Position numbers and translations under genes: made by a program
The notes under the pieces: model-generated
The model's database searches: none
The model's input: only the letters and a program-made list of their open reading frames with translations
Told to the model about the DNA's origin: nothing
Source of the DNA: Hetaerina americana
Taxonomy: Eukaryota; Arthropoda; Insecta; Odonata; Calopterygidae
Assembly (NCBI GenBank): GCA_022747635.1
Contig: JAKTNV010000024.1
Span: forward strand, 2,418,001-2,482,000
Reading direction: 5' to 3'
Length of the DNA: 64,000 nt
Shown: piece by piece, positions 34,181 to 45,975 of the stretch
Layout: every line of letters begins with the position of its first letter
Position numbering within the stretch: position 1 is the first letter of the stretch

Positions 34181-35635
34181 ACAAGATTGTCCTCTGGTGG
34201 GTAAGTTGCTTTGAGAGTTGGCTTTCGAAAAGTTTAAAAAAGATATCCCACGTTTACTCATGCTCTGAAGAATTAATGGCAATGTGTAACGATTAAGGTG
34301 AATACCGAGAGTAATATTCTTTTTAAAGAACATTTCATATAGACATTAGGTGTGAGTTGAATATTTCGGGAGACTTCACAACAAAGGACTATTCTCCATT
34401 TCATTTTGATCTTCAAATAGTTCGGTGTAATCCAGAGCTATGGATAGGTAAGTATATCATACCATCATTACTGTTTTAAATACGTGTGCGCATGTGTGAC
34501 GCATTTCTTTCTCGATTTCCACCAAAATCGTTAACTCTCTTGGCATCAAAATTTGTGAGATTTATCGTATGCATGTATGTCTACTATTCAACGGTTTAAC
34601 AAGGTATTAATGAGATAGTTTTGACCAATATACTTCTCCGAAAATTGTGGAACATAGATAAAATGGCAGAGCAGAAGTTATCAGTGTTAAAAATAAGCAT
34701 TTCAGGTTAGAACGTTAAGCAGTGTTTTAAGCCCATATTTAGCTAAGAAGTTAGGGTTTTGTGCAGTAAATGCCACCGGTAATCTCTTGTAATTGTAGCA
34801 TGTAGCCTCATTGAAATCTCAGCCATTTTATGTCAACCATAAAAATGTGTTATTATTGCCTAAACATTCTGAACACCCGTAGAGTAAAATATACGTAGTG
34901 ATTCCTTTTGTAGATACAAAGAGTAGAAATATATCCTTTGTAAATAAAAAAGCAAAGACTTCCTTTCTTGTCTGCCACCAAATAACATTCATGAATGTGC
35001 TCTTACCCAGTGGTAATCGTAATATCTGTTTCAACTTTTGTTTTCAACAAATTATTATCACCATAATAGGCAATGTCCAAATAAGCTTTCCAAGGCACCC
35101 ACTTGGCGATGGCGTTGATAATGCACATTTGAGGGAAAAGAGAGTAAGATTATTCAAGAAGGCTTCTGAGTGTATTAAATAACAACCTCTACAATAATCT
35201 TATACTATCTATGGCTTGCTTAATCACGGGAAAATTTTCCTCCAATTACTTACCCTCATTTAGATTTAAAGAGATGACAGATTTGAAATTAATTGATTCC
35301 TTGGAAAGAATAGCGCACAAAATGTCAATACTGATACGTCTTTGATATGATATGATAGAAATTTTACAATGCCATCTCGTCATTTATAATTCCTTTAGTT
35401 CAATGAAGTCATTCTAAACGGAAATTTTATAATTGAGACAATAAATCTTTAATCTTCAAATTTTAATTTTTAATAATATATTCCACAGGTTCAACATAGT
35501 GCTGTCACTTTTTCTCGTCTATTCCTTTGAAGCAACTGATTTTTTACTTGCTTGAGAATAATATCAAATTTGCTACAGGAAATTGCAACAGCATTAATTT
35601 TTATAGAGCATGAATTTTGGCTGTAAGTAAAATTG
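34181..35635. other. AT-rich DNA, nothing recognised
   Basis: No supported feature. The 94-codon plus frame at 34,898-35,182 is unrecognised. Confidence 0.5.
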
Positions 35636-35718
35636 TACAAGCACCTCAAGTAGGGATCGGGAGGCCACTGAAAAAAATCTGCCGCCTCCGGGATTCAAAC
35701 CCGGGACCTCAAGGTGTG
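35636..35718 (-). mobile_element. SINE-A 5' fragment
   Basis: On the minus strand it reads CACCTTGAGGTCCCGGGTTT, then GAATCCCGGAGGC (B box), TTTTTTTCAGTGG and CCCGATCCCTACTTGAGGTG, collinear with the first third of SINE-A. It stops at the GGTGCTT position. Next to it at 35,721-35,745 a second B-box-like word (GGGTTTGAATCCAG) appears on the plus strand, making a small palindrome around GACCCGGG. Confidence 0.75.
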
Positions 35719-35745
35719 AAGGACCCGGGTTTGAATCCAGACTGC

Positions 35746-36559
35746 AGCATGTTATTTGAGTGTTTAGAGTTGTTAGTTTAAGAGTATTAGGAGTCCCGCT
35801 GCGTTTTTCTCTGCACGCAGTACTATTGAGGAGTTCTTGTCTCTCGTAGGAAACAAACAAAAGTTCTCGATTTTTAGAATGGCATGATATTATGGTCGAG
35901 GTGATCCGTAACTCTATATTCTCATTAAGCGCTAGTGGATGTGCAGTATAGAAATTCTGAGGTCTTTTCCTTCATTTAACTCGGTGATGATTTTGGCTAC
36001 GGGTTCGGTGGTTTCTTCTAAGCATTAATTTACCTTTAAGACAAGTCGACGGGTTGCGTAAAGTTATCTCTGATGAAACTGGATCCCGGATACGCTAGAC
36101 AGCAATCTAGGAATCCAAAACACCTCATAAATATTGTTAACCAGGGTAAGTAGGCACATTTCAACAAGAAATACGCTAAATCTGTAAAATATCGTTGGGA
36201 AAGGAGGGTAAGTAAGACGTAGTCACTAGAAAAACTTAGATATAATCTCGCCAAACATTAAGAGAACAAGCGAGACTGAAACTATTAAAAAGACGCATGT
36301 GTATTCAGCTTACTTGCGTCACAGAGGGAATCATTAGAGACCCACAAACGTTTCATCAGATCTTTGGGTTTGATTGCATATGAGCAAAGTGTTCCATTAC
36401 GGACGGAGGTAAATACTACTAGCGTCGAAATTTTGCGATAATAGCAAAAAACAAATTAGTATCTCAGCTGCTATGGCCTTCACGTTACGAAAAGGAAGGC
36501 TGGTATCCTAATTACTCCCTGCTCTGCACCCCTGTGGTGCCCTGTTGGTTGTAACTATA
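35746..36559. other. Featureless DNA
   Basis: No supported feature. GC content rises slowly toward the island at 36,560. Confidence 0.5.
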
Positions 36560-37410
36560 GACGTAGGTGCAACCAAAAATTTCTCACCAATTACAACTTC
36601 CGCTTCCTCTCCTCATCACCACGCGTGACCCCAGCAGTATTAGTCTGTTCGATTCACTGCCTAATTGTCGTCCCGCCTCTCTCGCTCACTCTTTGCTTTG
36701 CTCCGTGACCTCTTCCATTCAATACTCACCCCGATTCTCCCGAAATGACCCAAATGCACACTCTGAAAGCGTCCGTATAGTCGTCCTTACACCGTCCACA
36801 AATTTGCTTCCCGCACCAAGGGCAAGTTTTTACGTGAACGAGATGAGAGTTGTGAGATGCGCATGGGGAGACAGAGAGGGTGGAAGAGAGGTTAGAGGAG
36901 AGTGGTCGCGTAGGATTGGCTCTCGAAGAGAGGAGCGAGAAACAGAGCTAAAATCTCATACCCAGTCTCCGCAAATTACTCTCAGTCCATCGCTTTCTCA
37001 TCCCCTTCCGCGCACCTAATGGCTTATGTATACATATGTGTACTCGTATATGCCGCGTGCTCGAGTGGGACACATGGGGAAACCAATGTCCGCATCGTGG
37101 ACAGTGGGGAAGAGAAAAGAAATTAGGCCAGGCCCTCCGCTCCATCTTTTTTCTTTATCTCTGACGTGAGGTGCATAATACTTGGGGCCGGCTCATAACT
37201 CATTTTCTTATCTACTAATCTGTCGGCGAGGTCGCACTCGCGACGCTCCCTTTGCCAGGAATCGTCCGCTAATCGAAATGTAGGCGGAAGATTTTAAGGA
37301 AGGCTAGACGGATCCCCGATCAAACGATAGTATACCGCCTCCAGGCCACCTGGCATTGGTCCCATATCGTGGTGACGCTCTCTCGCGCAAGCATCTGGGT
37401 GAGTCGTAGA
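36560..37410. promoter_or_regulatory. GC-rich island with pyrimidine-to-purine switch and candidate splice donor
   Basis: 36,595-36,750 is pyrimidine-rich, 36,860-36,955 purine-rich (GAGAGGTTAGAGGAGAG), and 37,200-37,395 CpG-rich. The end has CATCTGGGTGAGTCG at 37,391-37,405, a strong match to a splice donor (GG|GTGAGT) on the plus strand. Sequence beyond it becomes AT-rich at once. A non-coding first exon ending at about 37,398 is possible. The 150-codon frame at 36,567-37,019 has no known motif. Confidence 0.35.
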
Positions 37411-37839
37411 TTTTAAAAAAATGTACCCTTTCCGTATGCACATAGATTACAATCTTCCATCGGTAGAAGTAATTTTTTTGTAGCTTGGAAACACAAATAT
37501 CGCACCCTTGCTTAAAACTGCATCGAATATCTCTTGTATTGCGTTGCTGTACCGAGAAAATAGCAAATGTTTGCTTTTTTTGAAAGACTCAGTTTTATGA
37601 TTTTATTCTGAACTTTGCGCAACTTCACAATAAATGTCCGAAATTTATTTTCACAAAATTTTCTTTTATCACATTAAAATTGTGTATCCGTTGCTAAATG
37701 AGTTTTATGGTGTAGAAGCTGCTTACGTGATAATGCAAATTAAAACAAAGGCTTCAGAACAAAAGCAAATTTAATGCATACATTATTCCATGATCACAGA
37801 TTTTTTCGTTGAAGCTATTTTTTGCGATTCGGCGTCATG
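37411..37839. other. AT-rich DNA, nothing recognised
   Basis: No supported feature. Confidence 0.5.
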
Positions 37840-39000
37840 GTTTTTTTTACTCGCGAGGGTCCAACAAGGATGAGAGTCGAATACAGGTTCCCTCTCTTGA
37901 GCTCTGGGAGAGTTTTCTTGCCATTCGAACCAATTTTGAACCCCCAGCAGTCATTATCGTCGTTACTTTCGCGCAATTGGACTTTTGCCGAAGCCGATCG
38001 CCCTCCATTAGGCCCTTGAAATCTCCCTTGATGGCATGCGCCAATTCACCACTCCCTGTGGAAAAGAATGCGGCAGCCACGTGTAGCAGTAGCAGATGTT
38101 TATGCTCGATCCCCCGTCCCGATAATTGTCGGTCTTTTGCTGACCAAGCACCTGTGTTCACGCTAATATCCCTCCCTACAACTCTCAACCTTCCCCCCCC
38201 CGGTAGCGATCAAAGGATCCGGGTCGGTCTCGTTCATCCCTCCCCGGAGTAATTCCCGCCAGTATGTTTGTGGTTATCATCAGGACTGCCGATATTCTAT
38301 GCTCAACGAGGGTGAGACGACTACCATTCTCCGTTTTCCCTTTTCCGAGAATCTTTGCAACTCAAAAGACCGCGAAAGAGAAGCCGCTTGAACCCCTTCG
38401 CTCGCTTGCTCGCTCGAGAGAGGTTCGTACATTTTACGCGGGTCCCCTCGTTGGTCGGCGAGGGATGGTCATAGTATTTTTGAGCGGAAAAGATATTCAT
38501 CTACTTTCGAGCGGGCGCATTTCGTTTCGCCAATTTTATCTCTCTGTCAATCCTCCCACCCCGTCTACCCACCCACCCACACCACCGAAAGTGACAGGGA
38601 TAGAGAGCGGAAGGCGAAGAGAAAATGAGTGACTGGACCGCGAGAACTATCTGGGGTTTGGAGAAGGTGGAGGCGGGGACCAGAGGAGTGCTCGGGATTG
38701 GAGTAATGGGACCAAAAGTTTTGGGAGAGAGAAAATCATGAGTTTTCGGTGTAGCCCGTTGAGGGTTGCGGGAACGTGCGGGATAGTGAAAGGTGGGTAC
38801 CCGTCCCGGAGTAAATGCGCTCTTCCAATTTGAATATCCCCATTTTTTTCTCCGCCTCTCTCCACTCCCACGCGTCCCCTCGATTTATTTCCGTCTACCT
38901 ATTTTATCTCAGTCGGCCATCTCTCCATCCTGTACTTAATTATTTCCATCTCCTTTGCTGTCTCTCTTCTTTAATGGCGCGTGTTAATTTTTTGATAAAT
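37840..39000. promoter_or_regulatory. GC-rich island, about 1.1 kb
   Basis: Mixed CpG-rich blocks, with pyrimidine tracts (about 38,180-38,250; 38,545-38,585; 38,840-38,960) alternating with purine tracts (38,590-38,700). There are open frames on both strands (147 and 122 codons plus; 113 codons minus) without recognised motifs. I cannot tell promoter from exon. Confidence 0.33.
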
Positions 39001-39665
39001 TGTCTAGCAGAGCCATGTATCGCCCCAGGCATGTCGGATATCGTTATTGACAGGAAAACAGTTGAGGGAAAGTTGGACGGAAATGGAAGCAGTGGTACCT
39101 TGCTTCTTATTCAAAGTCCTCCCTTACAATTTTGTAAGCCGTGGGTTCGCATTTGAGATATTGGATGCCTGCTTTTCCTGTCGCCACTTGCTAATGGAAA
39201 ATCTAATTTATTTAATTCAATCCATCTACATTTAATATGTGCATCATTCCAGTGTATGAAATAAGTTGTTCAAGCTATAAATAAAAAAATAATAATTTAT
39301 TACGGAGCGAATCGTAAATTAATAAACTGACTTTATCAAATGATAAATTATTGGTATCATGGACGCTCTGAATGGTCGAACTGACTCGAAATGTTAAACT
39401 ATCTGGCCAATGGTTTCATTGAAAGAAAGGAAAAAACTTCTTTGCATGTTTTAAGTCCTTGTAAACGTTTGTCCTTTTGTTAATATTCCCAACAGTGTTA
39501 GTGCCCTTGAATTTTTCGTTATGCACTAATGTGTATGCTTCATTGTGCATGAGCCATTGGGGCAATTAATGTCGGGTATTAATTTTATTCCATTTTTCCT
39601 CTATTCATCTTTGAGGAATGGCGCGTTAATTTCAGTTGTTCGATGGATGCTATTTTTTATGTATA
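39001..39665. other. AT-rich DNA, nothing recognised
   Basis: No supported feature up to the mariner terminus. Confidence 0.5.
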
Positions 39666-40997
39666 CTACCTTGATCAAAAATTTCCCGGAATTTATTCAG
39701 AAAATTAAAAATACAAGTTTATTCATCTAAATCTATATTGTCCCCTTCAAAGTAATCCCCATCGACTGCAACACACTTATGCCAGCGCTTGATCCAATCC
39801 TCGAAACATTTTTTATATTCGGTTTTCGGTATGTCCATCAGTGCTTCCTGCGATTTTTCCATTACTTCCTCTCGGCTGCTAAAACGCGTTCCCCGTAATG
39901 GTTTTTTAACTCGATTGAACAGAAAGAAGTCACAGGGAGCCAAATCAGGTGAATTCGGTGGCTGTTGGATGGTATTTGTTGCATTTTTCGTCAAAAAATT
40001 ACGAATAATGATAGCACTGTGCGACGGTGCGTTATCATGGTGCAAAATGCACGAGTTTTCTGCCCACATTTCTGGTCTCTTTCGGCGAATTGCTTCACGC
40101 AAACGTCTCATAACGCCCAAATAATACTCTTTGTTTACTGTCTGGCCTTCTGGCAAAAATTCATGATGCACTACACCGTTGTAATCCATGAAAACCGTCA
40201 GCATTGCCTTCTTTTTTGACTGAAAACGACGTGGTTTTTTTGGTCTCGGCTCATTTGGTGAACGCCATTCACTTGCCTGATGTCTGGATTGCGTGTCGTA
40301 CTCATAAACCCACGTCTCGTCTCCAGTAATGATCCTTTTGATGAATGTGGGATCGGATTCAGCCTCGCAAATCATGTCTTTTGCGACGTCAACACGGTCT
40401 CTTTTTTGCATGAAATTGAGGTCTTTCGGCACCAACTTTGCTGCTACACGACGGAAACCCAAATCATTAACCACAATGTCTTGGGCGGATCCATAGGCAA
40501 TGTTCAAGTCCTCCGCTATTTCTCTGATGGTTAATTTGCGGTTATTGACCAACATTTCTTTTACTTTATCAATTTTTTCACCGACTTTCGATGTCGATGG
40601 TCTGCCACTGCGTTCATCATCTTCGATTGACTCACGACCACTTCTGAACCGCTCGTGCCACTGGTAAACGACCGTTTTTTTTAGAGAATCGTTGCCGAAA
40701 CACTTTTCCAACATTTCCAACGTCCGTGCGACACTAAATCCGTTTTTTACGCAAAATTTAATACAAGTTCGTTGTTGCAAATTTAAATCCATTTCTGAAA
40801 TTGTAAAAAATCGCCAACACACACAGAGATAGATGTACTCTTGGCTACGTAACTTTTGCAAATGTCAAGTTATGACACTAAGATTTAAAGGGAATATCAA
40901 CAACAGATGTACCAATTTAACAAAAAAAACAGAACTCAAATCGGAACGATGGGAGCGCCACACGGTGGTTATTCCGGGAACTTTTTGATCAAGGTAG
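39666..40997 (-). mobile_element. Complete mariner element (family 2)
   Basis: 1332 bp flanked by TA on each side (39,664-39,665 and 40,998-40,999). The terminal inverted repeats match at 26 of the first 27 bases; the left end begins CTACCTTGATCAAAAATTTC and the right end, read inward, CTACCTTGATCAAAAAGTTC. It encodes an uninterrupted transposase on the minus strand. Ends, target duplication and coding frame are all intact, so this is a recent insertion. It is a different family from the copies at 25.8 and 61 kb. Confidence 0.97.
39719..40792 (-). CDS. mariner transposase, intact (DD34D)
   Basis: Cuts the element out at its terminal inverted repeats and pastes it at TA dinucleotides, acting in the nucleus. 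Start chosen at MDLNLQQRTC (357 residues), the usual mariner N-terminus and length; an upstream in-frame Met would add 23 atypical residues. Residues 10-50 and about 86-110 look like two helix-turn-helix units joined by a GRPS linker (63-66). The catalytic residues are Asp158 (GDETWVYEYD), Asp253 (HHDNAPSH) and Asp288 (SPDLAPCDFF), with 34 residues between the last two, the mariner signature. KLVPKDL (120-125) stands in for the WVPHEL motif. The family's usual YSPDLAP is NSPDLAP here, a possible damaging change. The C-terminus is DYFEGDNIDLDE. No stop or frameshift was seen. Activity is inferred, not shown. Confidence 0.96.
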   Translation of the reverse strand: MDLNLQQRTCIKFCVKNGFSVARTLEMLEKCFGNDSLKKTVVYQWHERFRSGRESIEDDERSGRPSTSKVGEKIDKVKEMLVNNRKLTIREIAEDLNIAYGSAQDIVVNDLGFRRVAAKLVPKDLNFMQKRDRVDVAKDMICEAESDPTFIKRIITGDETWVYEYDTQSRHQASEWRSPNEPRPKKPRRFQSKKKAMLTVFMDYNGVVHHEFLPEGQTVNKEYYLGVMRRLREAIRRKRPEMWAENSCILHHDNAPSHSAIIIRNFLTKNATNTIQQPPNSPDLAPCDFFLFNRVKKPLRGTRFSSREEVMEKSQEALMDIPKTEYKKCFEDWIKRWHKCVAVDGDYFEGDNIDLDE

Positions 40998-40999
40998 TA

Positions 41000-41799
41000 T
41001 AGCATAAAGTCTGCGCAACCGTGTTGACGACTAATCCGTTTGCACGAACATATAAATGTTCCTTAACTCGAACTATTTTCATTCGTTGAAAATGGGGAAA
41101 TTAACAAAAAGGGCAATAAAACCGTTCCTATACATATATTTGGCACGTGCCTCCTAGGTCACGGTCTCCGGATGTTTTGAAAGCTGATGACGTCAATGGA
41201 GTTGATGTCTTGAGAAACATCAAAGTAATAGCAATTCTTTTGCGAAACTGCTTCCTTTTACCATTCTCTTTTTATTTTCGCAAACTGCGCCAAATCTTCT
41301 GCACTCCTCTTTTATGGTTTTTATGGTCACTCATCCATCTTCGCGTGAAATTGGTAATGAGGAATCAGCTAGAGGATCCAAGTTCAACAGTATAGCTTGT
41401 GATATGACTCAATGCACTTTTGTTTTCCTTGGATGCTAATTCTCTCAACTGTAATTCTCTCTAAATTATAAAACATGGAAATTGTTTGATGAAGTTCATC
41501 GAGAGGCTAAAGACTTAAATGTATAATTTTTGAAAGGCTCAGTTAATAATACTGGCACATGCAATTAATCACATCCACCATGATACTCAGGCCCCTATAC
41601 TGGGTAGTCTAGTTTGGGAATTTCTTCCTTCGAACCTAATGAATCCAGGCAGACACTGATTTTTCTCATTGCCATGCTACAGGGATCTTTCTCTGATAGG
41701 CAGAGCAGTATAAATATGGCAACGATAAAAATTTTATCTCCTTTCCTTGACCTAATGTGGGAAATAGCAAATCAATTAACGAGGATATTCTATTCTCCA
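41000..41799. other. AT-rich DNA, nothing recognised
   Basis: No supported feature. Confidence 0.5.
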
Positions 41800-42640
41800 T
41801 AACCGTTCGTCACCTCCACTTACTGTTTCGCTCCTGTCTCCCTGCCGTTCAGCCCTGTTACTTCCGCCATCTTCCCTCCCTCCGACCACTTTCACTTTCC
41901 CCCTTACCTTTCTCCGACGACCCCCTTCCCTTTCCTTCTGCCGCCTTCCCCCGTGTGTTCCCTTAATTCCCTGCCGTTTTCCGCGTCCACCCCCACGCTT
42001 TTCGGGTGTAACCTCCGAGTGGGCTTTTATTAAGACGGCCACGCCTCTTTCATCTCGTTTCGGCTTTTCTCAGGAGCTTCGTTCCCTCCCCGAGTATTTA
42101 TTTCTCTTCTCCCCGAATCGTTTATTTTGGCTCATCACGAGTTTTCCTTTTGCCTAATTTCGTTCCCGAGCGGGGAAGGACTTGCGGCGGTTAACGGAGA
42201 CTCGCGAGGCTTCAGTGTCGCCTAGCCCCAAGTATTTCGTCTGTGTTCATTCAGCACCGAAGAAAACCGAGAGAGACGGGCTGATGTCAATGAGACAATG
42301 TGGGTGTGGGAATAGGGAGGGGCATAGCGAGAGTTATTCGAGAGTAGTGCGTTCTTATTTTGGGTTTCAACAATAATCCCACCTTTTTCCCGTGCGTTTT
42401 TTTAACTACGTGGAGGCGGGGATTTCGTGCGCAAATCATTTCCCCTAGCTATTCCAACCGCAGTGTAATCATTAGCGGGATCTCCCATTTTAGACGGACC
42501 TTGAGGATGAGCCAGCCCTGAAGAAATTTCGTGGCGTGGTAGAAAGAAAAATTTTATCGCGTATGTTCTCCTGGTTTCGGGTAGCCACGAAGATGTCCGG
42601 ACCCTTGTCCCATTTCTGGACGAAAGTATTTACAACACAG
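41800..42640. promoter_or_regulatory. GC-rich island with pyrimidine tract then purine-rich part
   Basis: 41,815-42,000 is pyrimidine-rich (CTCCCTCC, CCCCCTTCCC). 42,160-42,345 is purine-rich and CpG-rich (GAGCGGGGAAGG, GGGAGGGGCATAGCGAGAG). The frames (88 codons minus, 69 and 64 codons plus) are unrecognised and compositionally biased. Possibly regulatory. Confidence 0.33.
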
Positions 42641-43639
42641 CTGTGGGAAATACAAGGAGAAAAACGCATTCCTTGTCCTTAAATTAAAGACTCTTGCTCT
42701 GGTATGATGTAAAGTTGACTGGGAACAGCCCTTCGTCCATGTAGTATTATAATGGAACGGGTGTGATTTCTTGGCAATCGAACATATAGGTAAGTATTAA
42801 CTGGTGCTGCGAAAATTTTTTGTACCTTAATTAGTATAGATGATGTAAGTTTGAGTTGCCTTGTTAGGGTTGCCTCAGGTTACGAGATTATACAGGTCGA
42901 GTCCACGAGTTCCTGGCCAAACACCAGGTACCAACGCTACCCCGCCCCCCTTTAGTCCTGATGTCGCTCAAGCAGACTTCATTTGTCCCCTCGGATTAAG
43001 GCAGCCCTGAAAATAGCCCGTTTTTCGTCCATAGAAGGGATCCAATCACACGTGGCGAAGACCTTGCGAGAAGTCCCCGAAGATTTCCAGGGCATCGAGC
43101 ATAGTCGTAGGAGAGTCGCTGGAAAAAATGTTTAGATGCCCAAGGACAGTAATTTGAAGAATTTTGTGTTTTTGTGCAAATTTGTTCAAAAAATACTTTT
43201 TAAAAATAATTGCATTACTTTTGGAATGCACACTAGTTGTTCAATTTAACCCGTTTCGGTATAGGGTATTCTGAAGCGAAGTACTTGCGTGTTGCGCCGT
43301 AATTGTGCTGTGAAGAACGGAAAATACTTATTCCGTCTCACCAGATGAAAGTTATCTACTAAGCACGTTTATCACACTAAGCAAAAAGCAAACAGAATCC
43401 AAAATTGACTTAATTGAGTCTTAACTCATTTTTGAGACGTGCATCCCTTCCCTTTACCTTCGCTATTCTTCATGCCACTAAGGTTTTCTCAGCTCAGGTA
43501 TTCCCATTTTGGTTAGCATTGAAACGCAGAAAACCCTCTCTAAGTGCATATTGATTGAATTAAGGTCAATAAATCCGCTCAAGACATTTCTGTAAATTCC
43601 ATTAGAGGAAGGGAATGGCCTTGGTATATATTTGCGCGT
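42641..43639. other. No gene recognised
   Basis: A GC-richer stretch at 42,880-43,080 with a poly-C run (42,943-42,951) has no tRNA-like or coding signal. The rest is AT-rich. Confidence 0.45.
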
Positions 43640-44130
43640 GCCCTTTCTACTTCACTATCAATATCTCTCCAAAACCCCCACGCGACCAAGCCTCCCCCGT
43701 TCTCTTTCGTTTTCCCCTTCATTGGCTCGGGAGTTGGATGTTCCCGTCGAGGGGCCGGGAAGAAGGGCACGTTGGGGGGAGGGTGAGAGGGGAACGTGGA
43801 GGGAGGGCCGAAGAGAGACTGCATCGCGGGAAAATGGCGCATCCAGGGCGAGCCCTCAACGCGGCGGCAGGGGAGGCCGTGTCACCAATGACGCCGCCAA
43901 TTGCGTTTCTCGCTTGTTTTGTAGCATGTTTGTTTCGTCTCACACTTGGGGGATAGGGGTGTGTGAGTGAGTATATGTTCGTTTCTTTATGATGGAGCTT
44001 GCGTGTGTGTCGCTGAAGGGAATAGGTTACACACCGCATTCGAATGACCATCGAGGCGTGAATGACGTGAGAAGCGGAATCATCGGATCGGAGAGCGTGA
44101 GAGTTTCCGCACGTCAATTGGGTCTGGTTA
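43640..44130. promoter_or_regulatory. GC-rich island with pyrimidine-to-purine switch
   Basis: Plus-strand pyrimidine tracts (43,660-43,720) change to purine tracts (43,745-43,825: GGGGGGAGGGTGAGAGGGG, GGAGGGAGGG) and then to CpG-rich sequence (43,825-43,905). The overlapping open frames of 112, 113 and 148 codons on both strands are typical of such composition. No conserved domain was seen. Confidence 0.35.
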
Positions 44131-44739
44131 AAAGTATGGGGGAGATTTTGGGATCGTAAAGTCAAAATGGAGGTAAAAACAGTGAAAAGGTAAGCTGAAA
44201 AATGCCCGATGAGGTAAATCTTGTTTATCTAAATTTAGACACGATTGATTATTCCTGTACTGACTAATGTAGATAATATTCCTTTGAGGATATTAGTATT
44301 TTAAAGTAGCTTGGTGTCATAATTCTCCATTAATATCAAAGACCAAAGAAATAATTTACTTTCGAGTTCTGAATATATTGTCATCTTAATTGATAGGTTG
44401 TAGATGTCCAAATTATAATTTATTTGCATTTATTTTTATTTATCTTTAGTTTATATTTAATTATTATTTTGTAAAGTAACGTAATGTCAAGACTTTTACA
44501 GAAAAATGGGATGATTAGATAACAAAAATTCAAAAATGGAAAGCACTCTCGAATTTTTTATTTAAACTTTCAACAGCATTTTTTAAAAGTCATGGGAAAA
44601 TAATAACGTCGTTTGATTGGCGGAGTACCTCCTTATTTTCATTGGAGTTTTCGTCGATAAATGATAGATTATCATTCTTAAATACATTTTAACCGTTACC
44701 AATTATTCGTAAAGAAATACATAGAATGAAAGACTAAAT
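44131..44739. other. AT-rich DNA, nothing recognised
   Basis: No supported feature. Confidence 0.5.
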
Positions 44740-45420
44740 GCAAACACTTGAAGGAGGAAGGTTGGAGGTTGACGGGTTCGGAGTAGGGATGGGAGAGCTA
44801 GGAAACATGGGACACGGAAACCTCGAGGGAACTTCATTTCGCAATGGATTGACGTTCCGATCATTCACTTTTCGGCCCAGCGAAACTTCGGATGAATCAC
44901 TTTCCGACAAATTTCTTCCACGACGAATTGATTTTCGACGGAATCCTGTCGATAAATTTATGGAACACCTTCGCGGAAGAGTGCGGTGTTTTGAGGGGCC
45001 CGAGGGAGTTGGAGAAGATTGCCGGAGAGATGAGTGAGGGGGAGGGAAAGGGAAGAGGAGCCAGGAGGACATGCATCGGGTTGTCAGGTCTGGAGAGGTT
45101 GTTTGTAAAGGGCAGGGGAGGGGTGGAGTAGAAGGCAGCCAGGTGGTCGGGAGAAGGTTCTGTCAGGGGCGCGGGCAGTTTCGTGTGGGAGTAGAGGGGG
45201 GAGAGTCAGAGAGTGGAAAGCCGCGGGGGGATCGTGAAGTGGTGCCATATGGCGCCATAGGGGTCACCTGGGGGTGATGAGGGGTTGGAGGAAGTCACGG
45301 GGGTATAGGATGGGTGTGAGGGGCGAACGAGTTCGTGGGGGAGGAGAGGAGAGAGCACGGGACTTCGAGGGGCACGACTGAGACAATGGGATTCCGTATT
45401 GCATGCATTCGACTGATGTA
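44740..45420. promoter_or_regulatory. GC-rich, purine-rich island
   Basis: Purine-dominated on the plus strand, notably 45,000-45,060 (GGAGGGAAAGGGAAGAGGAG) and 45,110-45,360. The central 44,830-44,960 part is CpG-rich with balanced composition. The 112-codon minus frame (44,734-45,072) and plus frames are unrecognised. Confidence 0.33.
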
Positions 45421-45928
45421 GGTCGACTGGTATAGGTGCAACGTCTATATATAAATCTACCTGGTAAAACCAAATTTTACTCCGAGAGACTATTTTGCCA
45501 TGGGGAATTTGTGGAGGCATCTGGCAGGTGCAATGGTTTTTCACGTCCTCTTTGCAATATTATTCCCATTGGGTAATCCGCACATTGCATTAGCTCAGAG
45601 CATTCGGGATCAGGTAAAAAAACGCAGATTTCAGGTATAAACAACGTTTGTATTCTGTGGTCGCCTTTATTCATGAAGCCTCAATACTAGATCAAATATA
45701 TAAAAGTTAGCCAACACTAAATACAGAGGTATGATTCCAGCGATTTTACTTGCGATTTCGTGAATAAGTTTTATAACTAGATGGCCATTACAATTGAATT
45801 TCATTTGTAGAATTTGCGCAACTTTATTAGAAATCTTGTTTGCCGGAATATGATAATGAGGATAGTTGTTCGTTTCATCAAGTCATTATTAACCTCGTGA
45901 TATTACATATTTTAACAATTTACATCAA
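45421..45928. other. Featureless DNA
   Basis: No supported feature. Confidence 0.5.
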
Positions 45929-45975
45929 CATAGTACCCCGCAAGCCGCCGTAACTGCGTGTGGCGGGGTGCTATG
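45929..45975. other. GC-rich hairpin in AT-rich DNA
   Basis: CATAGTACCCCGC (45,929-45,941) pairs with GCGGGGTGCTATG (45,963-45,975), 12 Watson-Crick pairs plus one wobble, around a 21-base loop that itself has CCGCC/GGCGG complementarity. It stands alone in AT-rich sequence. It could be a structured RNA, a cruciform or the relic of a short inverted-repeat element. Confidence 0.6.
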
